Assembly: GCA_951394405.1 (NCBI GenBank)
Contig: OX596343.1
Span: forward strand, 620,001 to 684,000
Length of the DNA stretch: 64,000 nucleotides
Direction: 5' to 3'
Source: Coprinellus micaceus
Lineage: Eukaryota > Basidiomycota > Agaricomycetes > Agaricales > Psathyrellaceae
Shown: positions 23,287-36,054 of the stretch, in pieces
Position numbering within the stretch: position 1 is the first letter of the stretch
Layout of the letters: each line of letters begins with the position of its first letter
The notes under the pieces: model-generated
Seen by the model: only the letters and a program-made list of their open reading frames with translations
The model's database searches: none
Told to the model about the DNA's origin: nothing
Program-made: the position numbers and the translations under genes

Positions 23287-24711
23287 ATGTCGAACGGGAC
23301 GAAGACTAAAGCACAAAGGCCCCCGATTGTTGTGCTCGGCGCAGGTGCGACTCAGCCGCATAATATGGAAGATAAGATATTGATCCACTGCATCAACAGG
23401 GGTTATTGGCTTGACCACCGCATTGAGAGTACAGGAGCAGGGCAGATACGATGTGGCCGTTGTTGCTGAGACTCTACCTACGGACCCTCTGACTATCCGT
23501 TACACCAGCCACTGGGCTGTAAGTGCGATTCATTCTGGCCCTATCCCGTTACTAAGAGCCCACAGGGGGCCCACCACGTCTACAGTGGACGCGATCCCAC
23601 TACTTTCCAGCACAGTAAGAGATAATCTCTCCGACGTTGGCTATATCTGATCACTGCCTTGGGCAGGACTGGAGGTTGATACCTTCAAGAAGCTCTGGGA
23701 GCTCTCCGCACCTGGTACCGACACCGAGAAATACTTCTTGCGTATCGAGGAAGCTGAATACTTCCATGATGAAGATGGAGCAGCCACGACTCCTCTGAAA
23801 GACATGCCCGATGTAGGTCGCGTCGTAACACGAAGCTATAATTCCCTAGCTAACCTGAATTTGTGTATGTAGTTCAGAGTTCTCCCCAAGGAGGAACTCA
23901 TAGGTGGTGCCAAGTCAGGTGCCAAGTTCTCAACGGTTACCATCGACAGCCCCATATACCTGAACTATCTCCTTGAGCGCTTCATCGCACTCGGTGGCAA
24001 GGTTATTCGAGGCTCCCTCCTTCACATCAACCAAATAATCGAGGGCGGTGCGAAGATCTTCGACGGTGGGCATAGCGCCATGGGCAACGCAGCTAACCCA
24101 CCGCTCGCAATTATTAACTGCACCGGTATCGGCGCAAGGCTGCTTGGTGGTGTCGAAGACAGGAAGGTGTACCCAGTGAGAGGCCAGACCTGTATTCTCA
24201 AAGCACCTTGGCTCCGCTTCGGGAGGACATTGTACGTGGATGATACCGGTGCCTTCACGTACATCATTCCAAGGCGAAGCGGGGATGTGATCGTCGGGGG
24301 AACGAGGGGTAAGAATGACTGGCATGGTCGAGCTCGCCCGGAAACTACCACAGACATCCTCGCTCGTGGCCTGGCCTTCTGCCCTGAACTCGCATCCCCG
24401 GACGTTCGCGCTCAACGAGAGCCCACAATCGACGACCTGCGTGCTTTGCTCGTTGGCGAGGGTTGCGGTCTCCGGCCGTACCGAGAAGGCGGCATTAGAA
24501 TCGAGACTGAGTGGACTGAAGGCGTAGGCGGTCGAGGAAAGGTTCCTATCGTCCATAACTATGGGTGAGCCTGACCCTCCCTCTGTTGATATCATCGCGA
24601 GTTTCGTTCTGACCTCAAGGCCACAGACACGGCGGTGCAGGCTATCAAGTTTCTTGGGCGTCGGCGGATGCCGCGCTGAAGCTTCTGGAAGACGCTTTGA
24701 CCCAACTGTGA
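23287..24711 (+). CDS. D-amino-acid oxidase (FAD-dependent)
   Basis: This enzyme oxidises D-amino acids to imino acids with release of hydrogen peroxide. The exons are 23287-23344, 23400-23518, 23566-23614, 23667-23812, 23873-24564 and 24627-24711, giving 382 aa. The FAD-binding Rossmann motif is at the N-terminus (IVVLGAGVIGL, split by intron 1), followed by SHWAGAHHV. The C-terminal family signature VHNYGHGGAGYQVSW spans intron 5. YPVRGQ and the FTYIIPR strand are also typical. The last residues, ALTQL, do not form a clear SKL-type peroxisomal signal, so localisation is uncertain. All introns are 46-62 nt. It is convergent with the aquaglyceroporin (291 bp between stops). The assignment to DAO rather than D-aspartate oxidase is by general similarity only. 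Confidence 0.9.
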
Positions 24712-25002
24712 GGCCTATCGAATGAAGATGCCAATAAATATGCTACTGATACAACAACAATGGATGGTGATGAGACGATGAGAAGATCGAACGGATACTG
24801 ATATAATACAACATGCTAGAAGCGACTACTGAAATGATATTACGTGAATAAGGTAGGTTTTCCTGCCCGTCCGTATCATGACATCCAAGAACCATGGCAT
24901 TAAAAGTGTACACAGGCAACCGCTGACGAGGCTTGAAGCAGGCCCCACAGCAAACGAAACCATCGAGGGATAAGGGTATCCATAGTTGGAGACCGGCGGA
25001 GA

Positions 25003-26460
25003 TTAGACCTTCTGCTCTGGGGTGGTTTGCATCTCAGGGAGAGGCTCCGGTTGGACGAGCCTACCAAAGGATAGTCAGTCATCCCACTCCTCTGGATGCC
25101 CAAACGTATAGTGAGAACTCACCTCCGCGTGATCTTGCTGTCGGTGCCAGTGTACATGAAGGAATCGTAGAAAACTGTCGCGACGTGTGCTCCGAGGATA
25201 GGCGCCAGAATGGGACACCAGATCCAGTATTGGTTGCGGAAGTTCCAGATTCCCTTGCCATACCCAGCGGCAGCGGTCAAAAGGCGGGGTCCCAAGTCAC
25301 GAGCAGGGTTAATGGCGTAGGCTGTTTCAAAGGTCGCCCGTCAGGGCTGAAGCAAAGCTCGAAGAAATAGAAGAGTCGCACCCGTTTCAATACCCCACGA
25401 GTTTCCAAGGCCGAGGACGAGCATGTAGAGAGCCACAGGAGCGAGCCCAGCGGGCACGGGGGAGTTCTTTTTGTCACCAAAAGCGAGGACAAGTAGCATG
25501 AGGATGAAGGTTCCGAGAAACTCGGAGAAGAAGCAGGAGACGTTGGACAAGTACGGTTGCTGGATTTTACAAAGATATGTCAGTGTCCAATTTGTTCAGA
25601 ACGGGACAGGGAACTCACAGCATAGGTCGAGAACAAGCCGCGAGTCGCTTCAGTTCGAATGCCAGCCCCGCCTTCAAAGGCGTCGATGGCGTGGATATAG
25701 TTGGCATAGGTGAGAGCTGCACCTGTGAAACCGCCGAGGACCTGAGCGAAGATGTAGATCTAGCAAGACCAAGTGCGTTAGCTTTTCATTCCATAAATTC
25801 GACCGACTGGTGGTCGGCGAGCAAAGTGGACAATGACGACATACCGGAACCTTTTTCCACGGGAAGCCTCTATAAGCAGCCAAGGCAAGGGTGACCTAGT
25901 AGGCAAAGCAAACGACGTCAGTATAGGACCTCTTCGAAATAATATGATCATCTATGCTTACGGCAGGGTTAATATGTCCACCAGAAATTCCACCAGAAAC
26001 CCAGACACCCATAGCAGTTCCGATGCCCCATCCCTGGGTGATCGTGTTCCAATCCTATCAACCAACAAAAGGTTCGATGAGCGACCGTGAAGTTCGGCAG
26101 AAACGAAGCTGAGAACTTACACCGGCAGAGCCTTTTGATAAGGTCACTTGACAATTCACGCCGTTTCCGAAGAGGATCAGGACCATGACACCAACGAATT
26201 CAGCAAAGGGCTCCCGAAGGTGTTCCCTGCACGCCGTGGTGAGTCCGTGATTTAAGATCCTCAACACCCGTAATCGCCCACCTCATCTTCATCCAACTAA
26301 ATGGAATGCGCCTGTAGCCCTTGGCACCCATTTGGCCCTCAACGGGAAGCGACTGGACAGAAGATTCTAGTGGGGCTTTCTCGTAATGCTGGATCGATTC
26401 CCCTTCGATTTTGTCGTCCGAGCTGAACGACCCTGGTGCTTTGAATTGACCCTGGCTCAT
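25003..26460 (-). CDS. aquaglyceroporin (MIP family)
   Basis: A plasma-membrane channel for glycerol and small neutral solutes. The exons are 26460-26282, 26226-26121, 26054-25962, 25895-25845, 25759-25619, 25559-25382, 25321-25123 and 25060-25003, giving 334 aa. A hydrophilic N-terminal tail of about 60 residues precedes six membrane helices. The two pore loops carry [11 protein letters not shown] and [12 protein letters not shown]; the Asp after NPAR is the mark of glycerol-conducting members. The first NPA box is itself split by an intron. [20 protein letters not shown] and [18 protein letters not shown] are the paired first and fourth helices of the inverted repeat. The C-terminus is short, so it is GlpF-like in size and lacks the long regulatory extensions of Fps1. 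Confidence 0.92.
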
Positions 26461-27774
26461 GATAGGCGCAACAGTGTGACGAGATGAATTAATCGGGAGG
26501 GAGAGACGGGGATAGATGCGGGGCGAACGCAAGAGTGGGGAGCGAAGAGGGATCTTCAAGCACTTGGGGTTGCGGGGGTGGGGTATCTGGAGATACTTGG
26601 GGCCTTTCCACCGGCGAGTCAAAATAAATACTGGCGGCGAGAAAGGTTCGCGGTAGGGGCTCCAGTTTAAACGGGGCTAACGGTGATTGAGCCGGAAGGT
26701 TGGAGGAAGTAAATAGCCTATGAGGGGATATATGTAGCGTGGTGCGTTCGCGTCGCATGTGGAAGAAGAGCGAAATGGCCTAAAGTGGCTGCCGCCTTGG
26801 GGTTGGTGATCCGAGAGCTTGTTCGCCACAAGCCAGGCCCCACATTGATGGAGAACGAAGTTTCTAGCCTTCGCCTTCATAATCGCTCCCCTGGGGGTGC
26901 GTGCCTCAATAGAAAGCTTAAATCCAGGTACGGGGTTCTGCAAGGTCCTGACGAAGAGGAACCTTCACGCGAAGGCAAAGAGGCCCGTCAACCATCAAGA
27001 GTTATGGGCGCTTATGTGGTCTGGTGATATTGCACCCGGTTCGGCACGGGTACGGTACTTGCCGATGGCTCGTAGAATGAATCGCCTCAGCCTCCCTAAG
27101 CCTTCCGCGCCTCTTACATTTTGTCTATTATGCTTTCAATTCGACGTTGTCATCCCATAACGTCTTGGAGCCACCCAGGAGCACCTGATGTCATCATCGA
27201 AGGATAACATGGAGAATGATTGTCCTGGGCATAGACGTCCTCTACATCGTTCCGGACGTCGCATCGGCGAACTTGAAGCACTCGTTGGACGTTACAAACC
27301 CCTCTCGTTTTGCTGTTCGTGCCCGCCGAGGTTAGCACACTGTGTCGTCTGCATTTCGGGAACCGACGAGAGCCGTGTGGTTCCCCCATCCGGTCCAACC
27401 TTCTGGGCCACAAACAAGAGGGTCCCCGCTGAACAGTTCTCGGCGCTGAATGGTCAGGACGTTGACACTAAATATTCGTGGTGGGGCCGTCTTCCGCATT
27501 AACTTTATTACGGCCAAGTGGAGAACCTTGGGGCACTCAAGCTACCAGCCGCTACCAGCACCCCGCTGGCCTCGATAATTACCAATACTCCGGGCTTCTC
27601 TGTGGAATTGCCGTAAGGCGACGCGGAACTTCGTGCAGCGATATCCTTGCGAGTACATCAGAGTGCGCGGCGGTGTGCCGCGATGCTGGCAATTCCATGG
27701 TGTCCGGACCTAGGAAGGGCGCGTTTACGGGCGTTACTTTGAAGCACACGGTATTCTCCATGGCAAACGGCGAG

Positions 27775-27820
27775 TACGGTTGGCGGGAACGTCGTGGTTC
27801 AAATTCATGCGCGCGACCAA
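27775..27820 (+). repeat. inverted repeat, arm 1
   Basis: This arm begins TACGGTTGGCGGGAACG and is identical over its first 26 bases to the reverse complement of 29051-29096; the remaining 20 are diverged. The arms are 1.2 kb apart. Confidence 0.7.
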
Positions 27821-29050
27821 GATTTGATGGGATGGCCGCCGAAAGGCAATAAGCGCCGGGGCTTATGTCGAGCTTCCTGGGCAGTGTAGAGTCACCCTTA
27901 GGCGGGTCAATGAAATATAGCACTGTAATCGTCATTCTGGCAAGGCCGCTGCCAGGATGCTCCCTGGGGGGTCGCGAGTTGGCCCGGGCCATCAGCAGTA
28001 CTTGCCTGATTTGGCAGTCAGGGGCGACGCGCGCAAACGGCGCCGCCTTCATGGTCGGGATTTTCCTGCGTCAATAGGGCCACTTCCGAAAATTTTAATA
28101 AATTTCTTGGGTGGGATAGGTGTGCTACTGCACGCAGTAGAAATTTCAAATAGTTCTGCGCAGAGGTGCACTGGGTGTAATTGCTTTATTTGCTTGAATC
28201 ACAGAGCTACAAACAGCCAGCACAAATGCAAGGAGATCTGCGAGGGGTTGGGCCTTGACAAGAGTGTTCCTCTCACCCCTATCGCCGAGGACACCCCGTA
28301 ACCTGCCAAGAACAAGAAGCGGTTGAAGAGTCCGACTCGGAGGAGGAAAATGGGTTTGGGGGGACTGAGGGCCCCAGTTTAAATCCTGTATACCTTTATT
28401 CTGGGTATATTCTCTAGACCGATGCATATAGACTACACCGTACTCGTACTCGTAAGGGTGATGCCAATCTATCGACAGGAACTGAGCTAGATGAGGTAAC
28501 AGGCACATTTCAAGCGCAATTCGCATTTCCTCCTCTTATGAATGTCTTTAAACACGAAATAATAACGCAATAAGATGCTCCGAGCCCCCTACGTTGAGAT
28601 CTGGTTGAATACGGACTCGGAAACCGTTTAACAATCCTCCAGGTTGCACCCCCCGATCAAATGGTGTGAGGCAAGCGCACCCCGAATTCCTCCCAGCTTG
28701 TACTTCATTAATAATTCATTACAACTGAAACGTGTAGAGACACATCGTCTCTACGTGTACATACCCTCTACATGTTCCCGAGCCGAAAATGGAGCGTTCC
28801 GAGAGCGTGCAATTCGGCGATGTAGACCCCTGGCACAATAGGTCCACCAGGGGGCCACCTTGTTCGACGTGCTTCCCCGAGTGCAGTGGGCTTGAGTAAG
28901 AAATTCTGACCATATTTTCGTGTCCTATACATCCATGTCTACCTATTTACATGCTCTATATGAAGGCCTCTCCAAATCGTAGTCCATAACGGCGACGACC
29001 AGGGCAAGAGCCTATGCACGTGATGTGACCCGGCGCGGGACAATTAATAT

Positions 29051-29096
29051 TGGCGCTCGCGCGTGAAATCGAACCACGACGTTCCCGCCAACCGTA
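29051..29096 (-). repeat. inverted repeat, arm 2
   Basis: Partner of 27775-27820 in inverse orientation. The identical core ends in GTCGTGGTTC. There is no obvious target duplication or hairpin at the outer edges. Confidence 0.7.
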
Positions 29097-31294
29097 CGGC
29101 GAGTTCTAATGCGAGTTCCCGGACGGCCAAACTCTTCTAAGGCTTGGGATCTCAGTCCGTACACTTGGGTACCCTCGAGCCGTGCTCGGCGTATCGTTCT
29201 TGGGTTTTCAGCTGACCGTCCGTTGGAGCTCCGCGGGGGCGGGGAAGTAACATCACACGAGTTCCCTGACACGCGATTCCAACTCCATCTGAGCTTCAGC
29301 CTCATTGCAGGGCGTTAATACCACTTGAAGGCGCCGAGACCCGCTTCCAGAACATACCTGAAGCGTCTCATCAGAAAATATGTCGAGAAGGGTTGAGAAA
29401 CAATAGGGGATCTGGTGATTCCGTAGAGGCAGGACCGAAACGGCGAGAAGGTATGCTTCGCATCAAAGTGAGATTCGAAAATTAGAGTTGATTGGAGATA
29501 CACGATATCGTACACGCTCCCGCAAGTGAATTGGTTTGAGTTCCACTGCTTTCCACTGCCTTTCCATGCACAACCTCACTCATACATGGCCCTCCTCTTA
29601 CCAGCCTCCGCGATTTTCAATTTAAACGAGACTCCCACTTACCTGAAGAAGGTATGCAGTCCCCGGGTATGGATAGCCGGATATAACCGAGTGTGGCCAG
29701 TTCCGTTGGCCCCTCGCGTGGCTTCGGGATATGTGGCAACATGAATCGCATCAGCGCCCCGCGAGCGGCGCTTCGCTTGCGCGCTTAAGCGATGGATCGG
29801 GCACATCAGGGCATCCCGAGAAAAACAGGCAAAGAGCGGTGTGTCTGCGGGTGGGGCGGAAGTATCGTTCGGACTTCAACTCGGGCTGCAGCTATACATC
29901 TATTGGCACCGACTGAATCCCTTTGACTGCTCAAATGGCTTCAGAGCTTAGATATCAGTAGGTACCAGTAGGATTTGGTGACGCACGCCACACTGGCGCT
30001 GTCCCAAAATTCCCAAGTACCTATCTGCACGTATCTACACCACCGCGCCTTCCGAGTGCTTGGGCTAGCTGAACACCAGCACTCGCGGGCGGCGACTGGA
30101 AATAGTCGAGGTTTCTGAAGCGATCCCGTTTTCAACAGGGAACGCTCCCAATGTTTGCACACACAAACGGGCAGCCCCTAGGCGATATGGAATGGGTTTG
30201 ATGCCCAAAGGTTAGGGGGTCAGCGGTGGTTTTGGAGCTTCCAGGACCGCCCAAAATAAGGGTATTGCTATATATTTGCCATGGCCCTCCCTCCTACTCC
30301 CGTCGAGTCCTTCCATCACCGCGGCTGTCCACGGCGCTTGGCCGCCCGTTTAAGCGCCCGCGCCCGAGCCAGCCAAAAACAGACTTCCAGGCGTTCATTC
30401 AAAAGAGGCAAGCACTGAAACTTTCGCCCCCCTTCTCTCATGCCTCCCTCTCTCACCTGCGCGGGGTCTAGAAAAGTGTGCCTAGATTAGACCTTGGAAC
30501 AAGCGCCGGGGACATTCGCCTATTCCCATCCACACCCCGAAGAAACGCCGGCTACGACCTCAAAAAACGGCAGCTAGACATGGGTAGGGGGGATCGGAGT
30601 GGTGTTTAACGCTCGAAAGCCTTGGGGTTTATGACGGTTCCTTCCCGACTTGAACTTTATCTGCCCTTCGGACCCCAGCCAACGCCAGGGGCCGAGCCGC
30701 CAAGGGGCTAGATCACATCCAACGGCTTGTAAGAACGAATTTCCCCCTTACTCGATAACGGGTGTGCCCCGGCCCTCAGCGAGTCAATCTCAGGATTCGG
30801 GCACGTCCAGTGGAGGTTCGTCATACTTTGGACTGTTTGGGGTTCACCATGGTCGTTCAATTTAACTCTATCATCCTCAAACTTGGGATTGAACCCTACA
30901 TCGTCACAAATCTCCTAAGTCTCTTCTGAGCCTCTTCATGTGCATTCTAGCGTCGTTGAGTATAAACCCCGCCGGCCTAACCCCTACCCTCTCACCAATA
31001 CTACTGAAGGGCGACCGATAATACGACTCATTCATCCACATCCCTTCCCTTCTCCACTTATCGTGGCATCTCCTCCGGTTTGAAACTGGCATTCACAAAC
31101 GTTTTGAAGCCCTAGCACCGCCCATCACAGCCAAAGGCCATACATAGTAGGTCCAAATGACCCCAAATTGGACGTACACGTGCAAGCAGCCATTATCAAA
31201 CTGTCGTGAACCAAACTTGTCATTTCCCATCCCCTCCTTTCTCTCCCTCTCCCTCTTTCGAGCTTTGTTACGACTGGATTCGTAGGTTCGAACG

Positions 31295-33016
31295 ATGAGC
31301 TCGAACCAAGATGATAACGACGCTGCGCCGCCAGTTGCAGTCGCGGATTCAGGGGACCCCGGCGAGGGCGGGAAGGTGAAGATGATTGTGTCGTTGGTGA
31401 AGAAGTGTTTGGGAGTGAAGGATATTGCATCTATGTGGGTGTGGAAGTGCTTTGGCCCGACTATAGTTAACCGTTTCCAGGCGTCTTTCACTGCCTGCCT
31501 CGTTGCTGGAGCCAGTGCCCAACCTCGAGTACAGCCAGCCCTTGGACAGGCCAGATCTCTTTGCTGCGTGAGTTGCGACTGCTTTGGAAGCATATCCAAG
31601 CTAACAGCGTACAGTATCAACGAGTCCGAGGACCCCTTCGAGCGCATGCTCGCTGTGCTTCGGTTCGCCTTCACCAAGGACCTCAAGCACGTCCACGGCA
31701 AAGTCTGCAAGCCCTACAATTCTGTGCTTGGGGAGCACTTCCGGGCGCACTGGGACGTCGTGCCTTTAGAAGACCCAGAGGACCTCATCGACAGGCCCTC
31801 GAGGGACCCGCGCAAGTCAGCCGAATCGGGGAGTGTCCGCAGCGGGAGCTTCAAGAGCTCGTTCAGCACCGACGACTCTGAATCCGTCAAGCAGGCCTCG
31901 ACAGCCCCCACGTCCCCCGAGCCATCACAGCGCGCACCGCGCGTACGCGTCGTCTACCTCACCGAGCAGGTCTCGCACCACCCACCAGTCTCCGCGTACT
32001 ACGCCGTGTGCCCTGCACGTCACATCGAGCTGCGAGGCATAGACCAGATCAGCGCCAAGGTCTCCGGCACGACGCTGAGAATCGCGGCAGGGCAGTACAA
32101 CCAGGGACTGTTCATCCACTTGACAGGGGGCCCTGGCGACGGGGAAGAGTATCACCTCACGAACCAGACCGGCAACGTGAACGGAATCCTCAGAGGGAAC
32201 TTCTACCTCACCATGTCTGATTCGGTAGTTATCTGCTGCACGAACGCTCACCCCAGCTCCAAGCAGGGCGGCATCCCGCGTTTCCGGACCATCATTGAGT
32301 ACAAGGAGGAGAGCTGGCTTGGGCGCGCGCATTTCCTGATCGAGGGCGTCGTATTTGTGGTGCACGAGGGAGAGACGGAGCACGAGGCTTGGACGAAGGT
32401 GAAGCAGGTGCCACACAACAGGGTCGCGGCGGTTATCGATGGTACATGGAAAGGCCACATCCGGTGGAAGCGTGTCGGTGTACTCTCGTACCCTAACACC
32501 ACGTCGTCTGTCGCCTCGTCACCCAACCCCTCGCATTCCCAGCTGCCGAGACCTTCCATTCCCAGTGCGAGCGCAAGCCGCGCGGAGATCCTCAGCACAG
32601 GCGTCGACGACTGGCAGACGCTAATTGACGTGGGTGAGCTCCGAGCAATCCCCAAGGAAGTAAGGCCTCTGGAGAAACAACACCCCTTCGAGAGTAGGAA
32701 CCTATGGCGCAAAGTAACAGAGAACCTCCTCGGTAAGGAGTACTCTGACGCTACCAAGGAGAAGGTGGCCATTGAGCAGAATCAGAGAGATGATGCAGCT
32801 GAGAGGAAGAGGACTGGCGTCGAGTGAGTATCGGCTTCCATTCCAGTTTGGCGCCTGAGAGCTAATCCTCGTTTCAGGTTCGTACCATCCTACTTTGACA
32901 AGTCACTTGATAATGGCTGGTCGGATCTCACCCCAGAAGGACGGAAAGCTATCGAAGAGGAACTCTCGGAGTCTTCCCCTTACATTCTTGAAGGCGCCAA
33001 ATCCACAGCCGACTAG
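31295..33016 (+). CDS. oxysterol-binding protein-related protein, ORD-only (Osh family)
   Basis: A lipid-exchange protein acting at membrane contact sites. The exons are 31295-31434, 31481-31567, 31615-32823 and 32878-33016, giving 524 aa. The ORD lid and fold start at RLSLPASLLEPVPNLEY (split by intron 1). The family fingerprint EQVSHHPPVSAYY lies at about residues 193-205, and CKPYNSVLGEHFRAHW is the conserved phospholipid-head binding strand. There is no PH, ankyrin or FFAT-bearing N-terminal extension, so it belongs with the short Osh4-7 type. Whether it carries sterol, PI4P or phosphatidylserine cannot be told by eye. A Ser-rich insertion (about residues 150-185) precedes the fingerprint and a second one follows the core. 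Confidence 0.93.
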
Positions 33017-33667
33017 TAATGGGCCCTTCCATTGCCTTTCGCCTCCCATCTACCTGCTTTTGTCTAGACCTTCCAGGCTTCCTATGAACTCTCCTTTCCT
33101 TCGACTTGGGAACCCGGGCACACTATGTAGCTCTGTTCCGACCCCAATTTTCATCTCGCCTTCCACATGCCTGAAGGCCACACCAACGACGAACATCCTC
33201 GTCCGACATGTACGCGATCCTGATATTGTATGTACTACCATTATACCACGACCCACGACGATTTCACACTGTTGTTAGTTATGATACCTGCTGTGTTAAG
33301 CTCAGGACCTCAATCATTCCCTTCATTTGTCTTTTTTGTACTCACCAGAATCTACATACATCTTTAGATAGTCTCATCGTCCCGGAAGGAGAGTGCTTGA
33401 AGTCAAAGGTACGTACGATATGGCGACTGGCGGATCTTAGGGGCAGTAGCGTGGGTGTTGCCTGGGCAGCTAAACTAGCTAAGAGCCGACATTGAAGCAC
33501 CCTGGGCCGTGGGCCGTTGGCTACCGTTGGGCTCTGGAAGCGCGTGAAACGGAACGGGGATGCGGCCCACGGGTTTCGGGGTTCCAGCCTCCAGGTGCCT
33601 GGTGGGGACTCTGATCGAATTCGAGACTCGATCTAGGGGCCTAGGGCGCTTCTGGAGGCAAAAAGTT
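33017..33667. other. intergenic, 3' flank of the Osh gene and 3' flank of tRNA-Val
   Basis: Pyrimidine-rich 3' flank followed by unremarkable sequence. Nothing else was recognised. Confidence 0.45.
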
Positions 33668-33740
33668 TGGTCCAATCCAGGATCGAACTGGAGACCTTCT
33701 GTGTGTAAGACAGAAATCATAACCACTAGACCATTGGACC
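33668..33740 (-). tRNA. tRNA-Val(TAC)
   Basis: 73 nt with no intron. The acceptor arms GGTCCAA and TTGGACC pair fully, with discriminator A. The D region GTGGTCTAGTGGTTAT is identical to that of the CAC isoacceptors in this window. The anticodon stem TCTGT/ACAGA encloses loop CTTACAC, giving anticodon TAC. The T arm is CTCCAGTTCGATCCTGGA. A TTTTT terminator follows closely on the minus strand. Confidence 0.95.
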
Positions 33741-34291
33741 GCTAATTTTTTGTCCAGGTCGCTGGATTTGGGTTTTTGGCCCCTATCTTTTCTCCGGCAA
33801 TTTCCCTGTGGGAGCTTGTTGGTCCACTGGCCCGTCACCTCCTCCCTTCACGCGCCTCCCATATGCCTTTTGCTTCCTCCCACCATCCTGTAGGGCACTC
33901 AAACTATCTGTAGCAGGAGTGTTAGATCGCCGGTAGGCGTCTGGTGCACCCCCTCAGCCACTGCCAATCTACTGGACTCGGAAGAAACCCATCAAAAAGA
34001 GATTCCGTTCGTGACGTCTCTGGGCCATGTGGCCATCCCCTGTAGGCAAAGAACAGAAGCCGGGGCTTACACAGCTCCTCTTCCTTGTTCACATCTCTCT
34101 TTTGAGCTAGCGACGGCGAAGCTGAGGCCTCTGGAGGCTTCTGGTCGCCTTTTCCCTCTCCACTACCATCTCGAAGGTTCGAGGAAGGAACCCTCCTCCC
34201 CCCGCTCGCTCCCCAACAGCTCTCCAGGGTATCTCATCGCTTTGCTGACGATAAGAGGCGCCCGGCTGTCAAACTCCTTCTCCTAATTACG
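33741..34291. other. intergenic, promoter side of tRNA-Val and of the surface protein
   Basis: 551 bp. The segment 34090-34290 immediately upstream of the next start is pyrimidine-rich and probably promoter/5' UTR. No other feature. Confidence 0.45.
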
Positions 34292-36054
34292 ATGGGGGCC
34301 CTCTATAATGGGGGACTACTCGTAGCCCTGGGTATCTCCGCTGGTACTGTGCTGGCGGTCGGGCTACGTTCAGAGCGCTATGATGTGCGTCAAGGGGGTG
34401 CGTGTCCACGAATTTGGGAGAACTCCATTGGCATCGCTGACGTGCATTACCTCTTATTGTTATTGTCACAGGAACCATTGAGCTGAACCCAGCGTTGTCG
34501 TTCGACATCATAGGCAATCTAACGACATGCGAATCTGCCACGATTCGATGGTTTTACGCCGGCCCACCAGGCGACATGAGCTTGTCGGTAACGAATATCG
34601 GCGTCGCACAAGTCTCCTTGCCTCCAGCACCCTCCAGCACCTCCACCTCATCATCCACCTCCACTCGCCCACCTTTCGAGAATAGTCGCGATCGTCGGGC
34701 TCCCGGCCCCTTCGTCGACATGGTGATCAGCGACGCGGTCAACCCCTCCTCCCTCTCCTTCCGATGGTCCGCCGTCAACATCGCGTCTGGTTCATACAAG
34801 TTCGAGGCATCAATGGCAACGGAAGACTTTCTCCAGGAGTCCCCCATATTCCATGTCCTAACAGGACGGAACACGGCCTGCCTCCAGGTAGGTTCACCTT
34901 CTACTAGCGCCACAACTTCGGATACTTCTACCAGCTCGGCCACGGGCACGGGCGTTCCACCTTCTCAGAGCTCTGGCTCCTGGGTTCCCGGTGGGTCAGA
35001 GGGAGAGTCCAAAAACCCGATTAACGTCGGGTCAATCGTGGGGATCGTCCTTGGTGTCCTGGCGATGACGATCATTGGTGTCGGAGCATACTTCGTAGTT
35101 CGCAATCGTAGACGAAAGGAGCTGATCGGCGGAGGGGTAGGGAAGAAATGGAATCACCTCAACTCGACCGACTCAAGAGGAGGCCTAATCGCTGCTGTGA
35201 CCACTGCTGCGCCAAAGGGAGTATCACGGCGGCTGTCCGCTTCCCATCGTCGGGTCAACAATTCGAATGGGAGCTCCAGCCTGGGACACACGACGAAGAG
35301 CTCGCAGGACGATATCGCCGAGAAGGAGATGGGGTCTCCGGGCTACTCTAGTCGCAAAAATAGCGTGGCTAGCTACGACTCGCAGGCGATGGCCCTTTCC
35401 AATCTCCCGTCCCTCCATCTTCGCGGTCCCGACCAGAGTTATGACGAGGACGACATGTCAAGCCCTAAACGCCGAAAGGGATCCTACCCAGATCCCACCC
35501 TCGGGGGTGGCGCTGTGCGACGGTCATCGTCAGACGCGAGATCGCGTTCCCGCCCATACCTCCCCACCATTGAATCCACGAACAATTCTGCCTCCGGGAC
35601 GCCCGAAGGGACTTCCTTCAGCCACAACACCTACGAGATGCAATCACCCTCCGCCCCCAATACTATGAATTTCGAAGGGAAGCGAGAAAACCGACAGTCC
35701 TTCGGTCGGAAGCGGAAGCCAGTTCCCGCGTACAACCTCGAAAGCGAATCCCCTCCTATACCCGACTCGCCCTCGCCCTCGCCCATGCCCTCTTCCCCAA
35801 CTTCTGCCACACCCCTGGATTCCCGGTCGTACCACTCGCACGAGCCGGGCTACTTGCACCAACCACAACCTCATAGCCCCCACAGCCCTACCCCCGGAAG
35901 TTCCGTGGGCCACTATTCGACGCGCGGCGTTGGGAGTGGAGTGTCCAGGCCAGTGACCTCAGACGGGAGTGAACTCCTACACAAGAGTAGCCTTGGGCTA
36001 GACGGGAAGCCAGTGCACTATCTAATGCCCGACCTTCCTGCTGACCAACGGTGA
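34292..36054 (+). CDS. single-pass membrane surface protein with Ser/Thr-rich ectodomain and disordered cytoplasmic tail
   Basis: The exons are 34292-34397 and 34472-36054, giving 562 aa. The N-terminus has a signal-like hydrophobic stretch (LLVALGISAGTVLAVGL). The ectodomain (to about residue 215) is small and beta-like, with TCESATIRWFY and SLSFRWSAVNIASGSYKFEA, and ends in a Ser/Thr-rich stem likely to be O-glycosylated. A transmembrane helix (GSIVGIVLGVLAMTIIGVGA, about 220-244) is followed by RNRRRK, giving an outside-in topology. The cytoplasmic tail of about 310 residues is rich in Ser, Pro and Arg and probably disordered. This architecture is common among basidiomycete cell-wall-sensing or unknown surface proteins. 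No specific family is recognised. Confidence 0.8.

Larger units (their letters stand above)
26461..31294. other. 4.8-kb gene-poor region
   Basis: No gene could be closed on either strand. Open frames (for example minus 27579-28052, plus 27478-27852) overlap one another antisense and have no recognisable domain or splice structure. A 46-bp inverted repeat pair (27775-27820 and 29051-29096) and AT-rich stretches (28540-28740) are the only structure seen. It resembles eroded repeat DNA, but no transposase or reverse-transcriptase motif survives. The last few hundred bases serve as the promoter of the Osh gene. Confidence 0.45.

Noticed and set aside
27579..28052. 157-codon minus-strand open frame
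   Set aside because: No recognisable domain, overlaps an antisense frame of similar length, and contains one arm of the inverted repeat.
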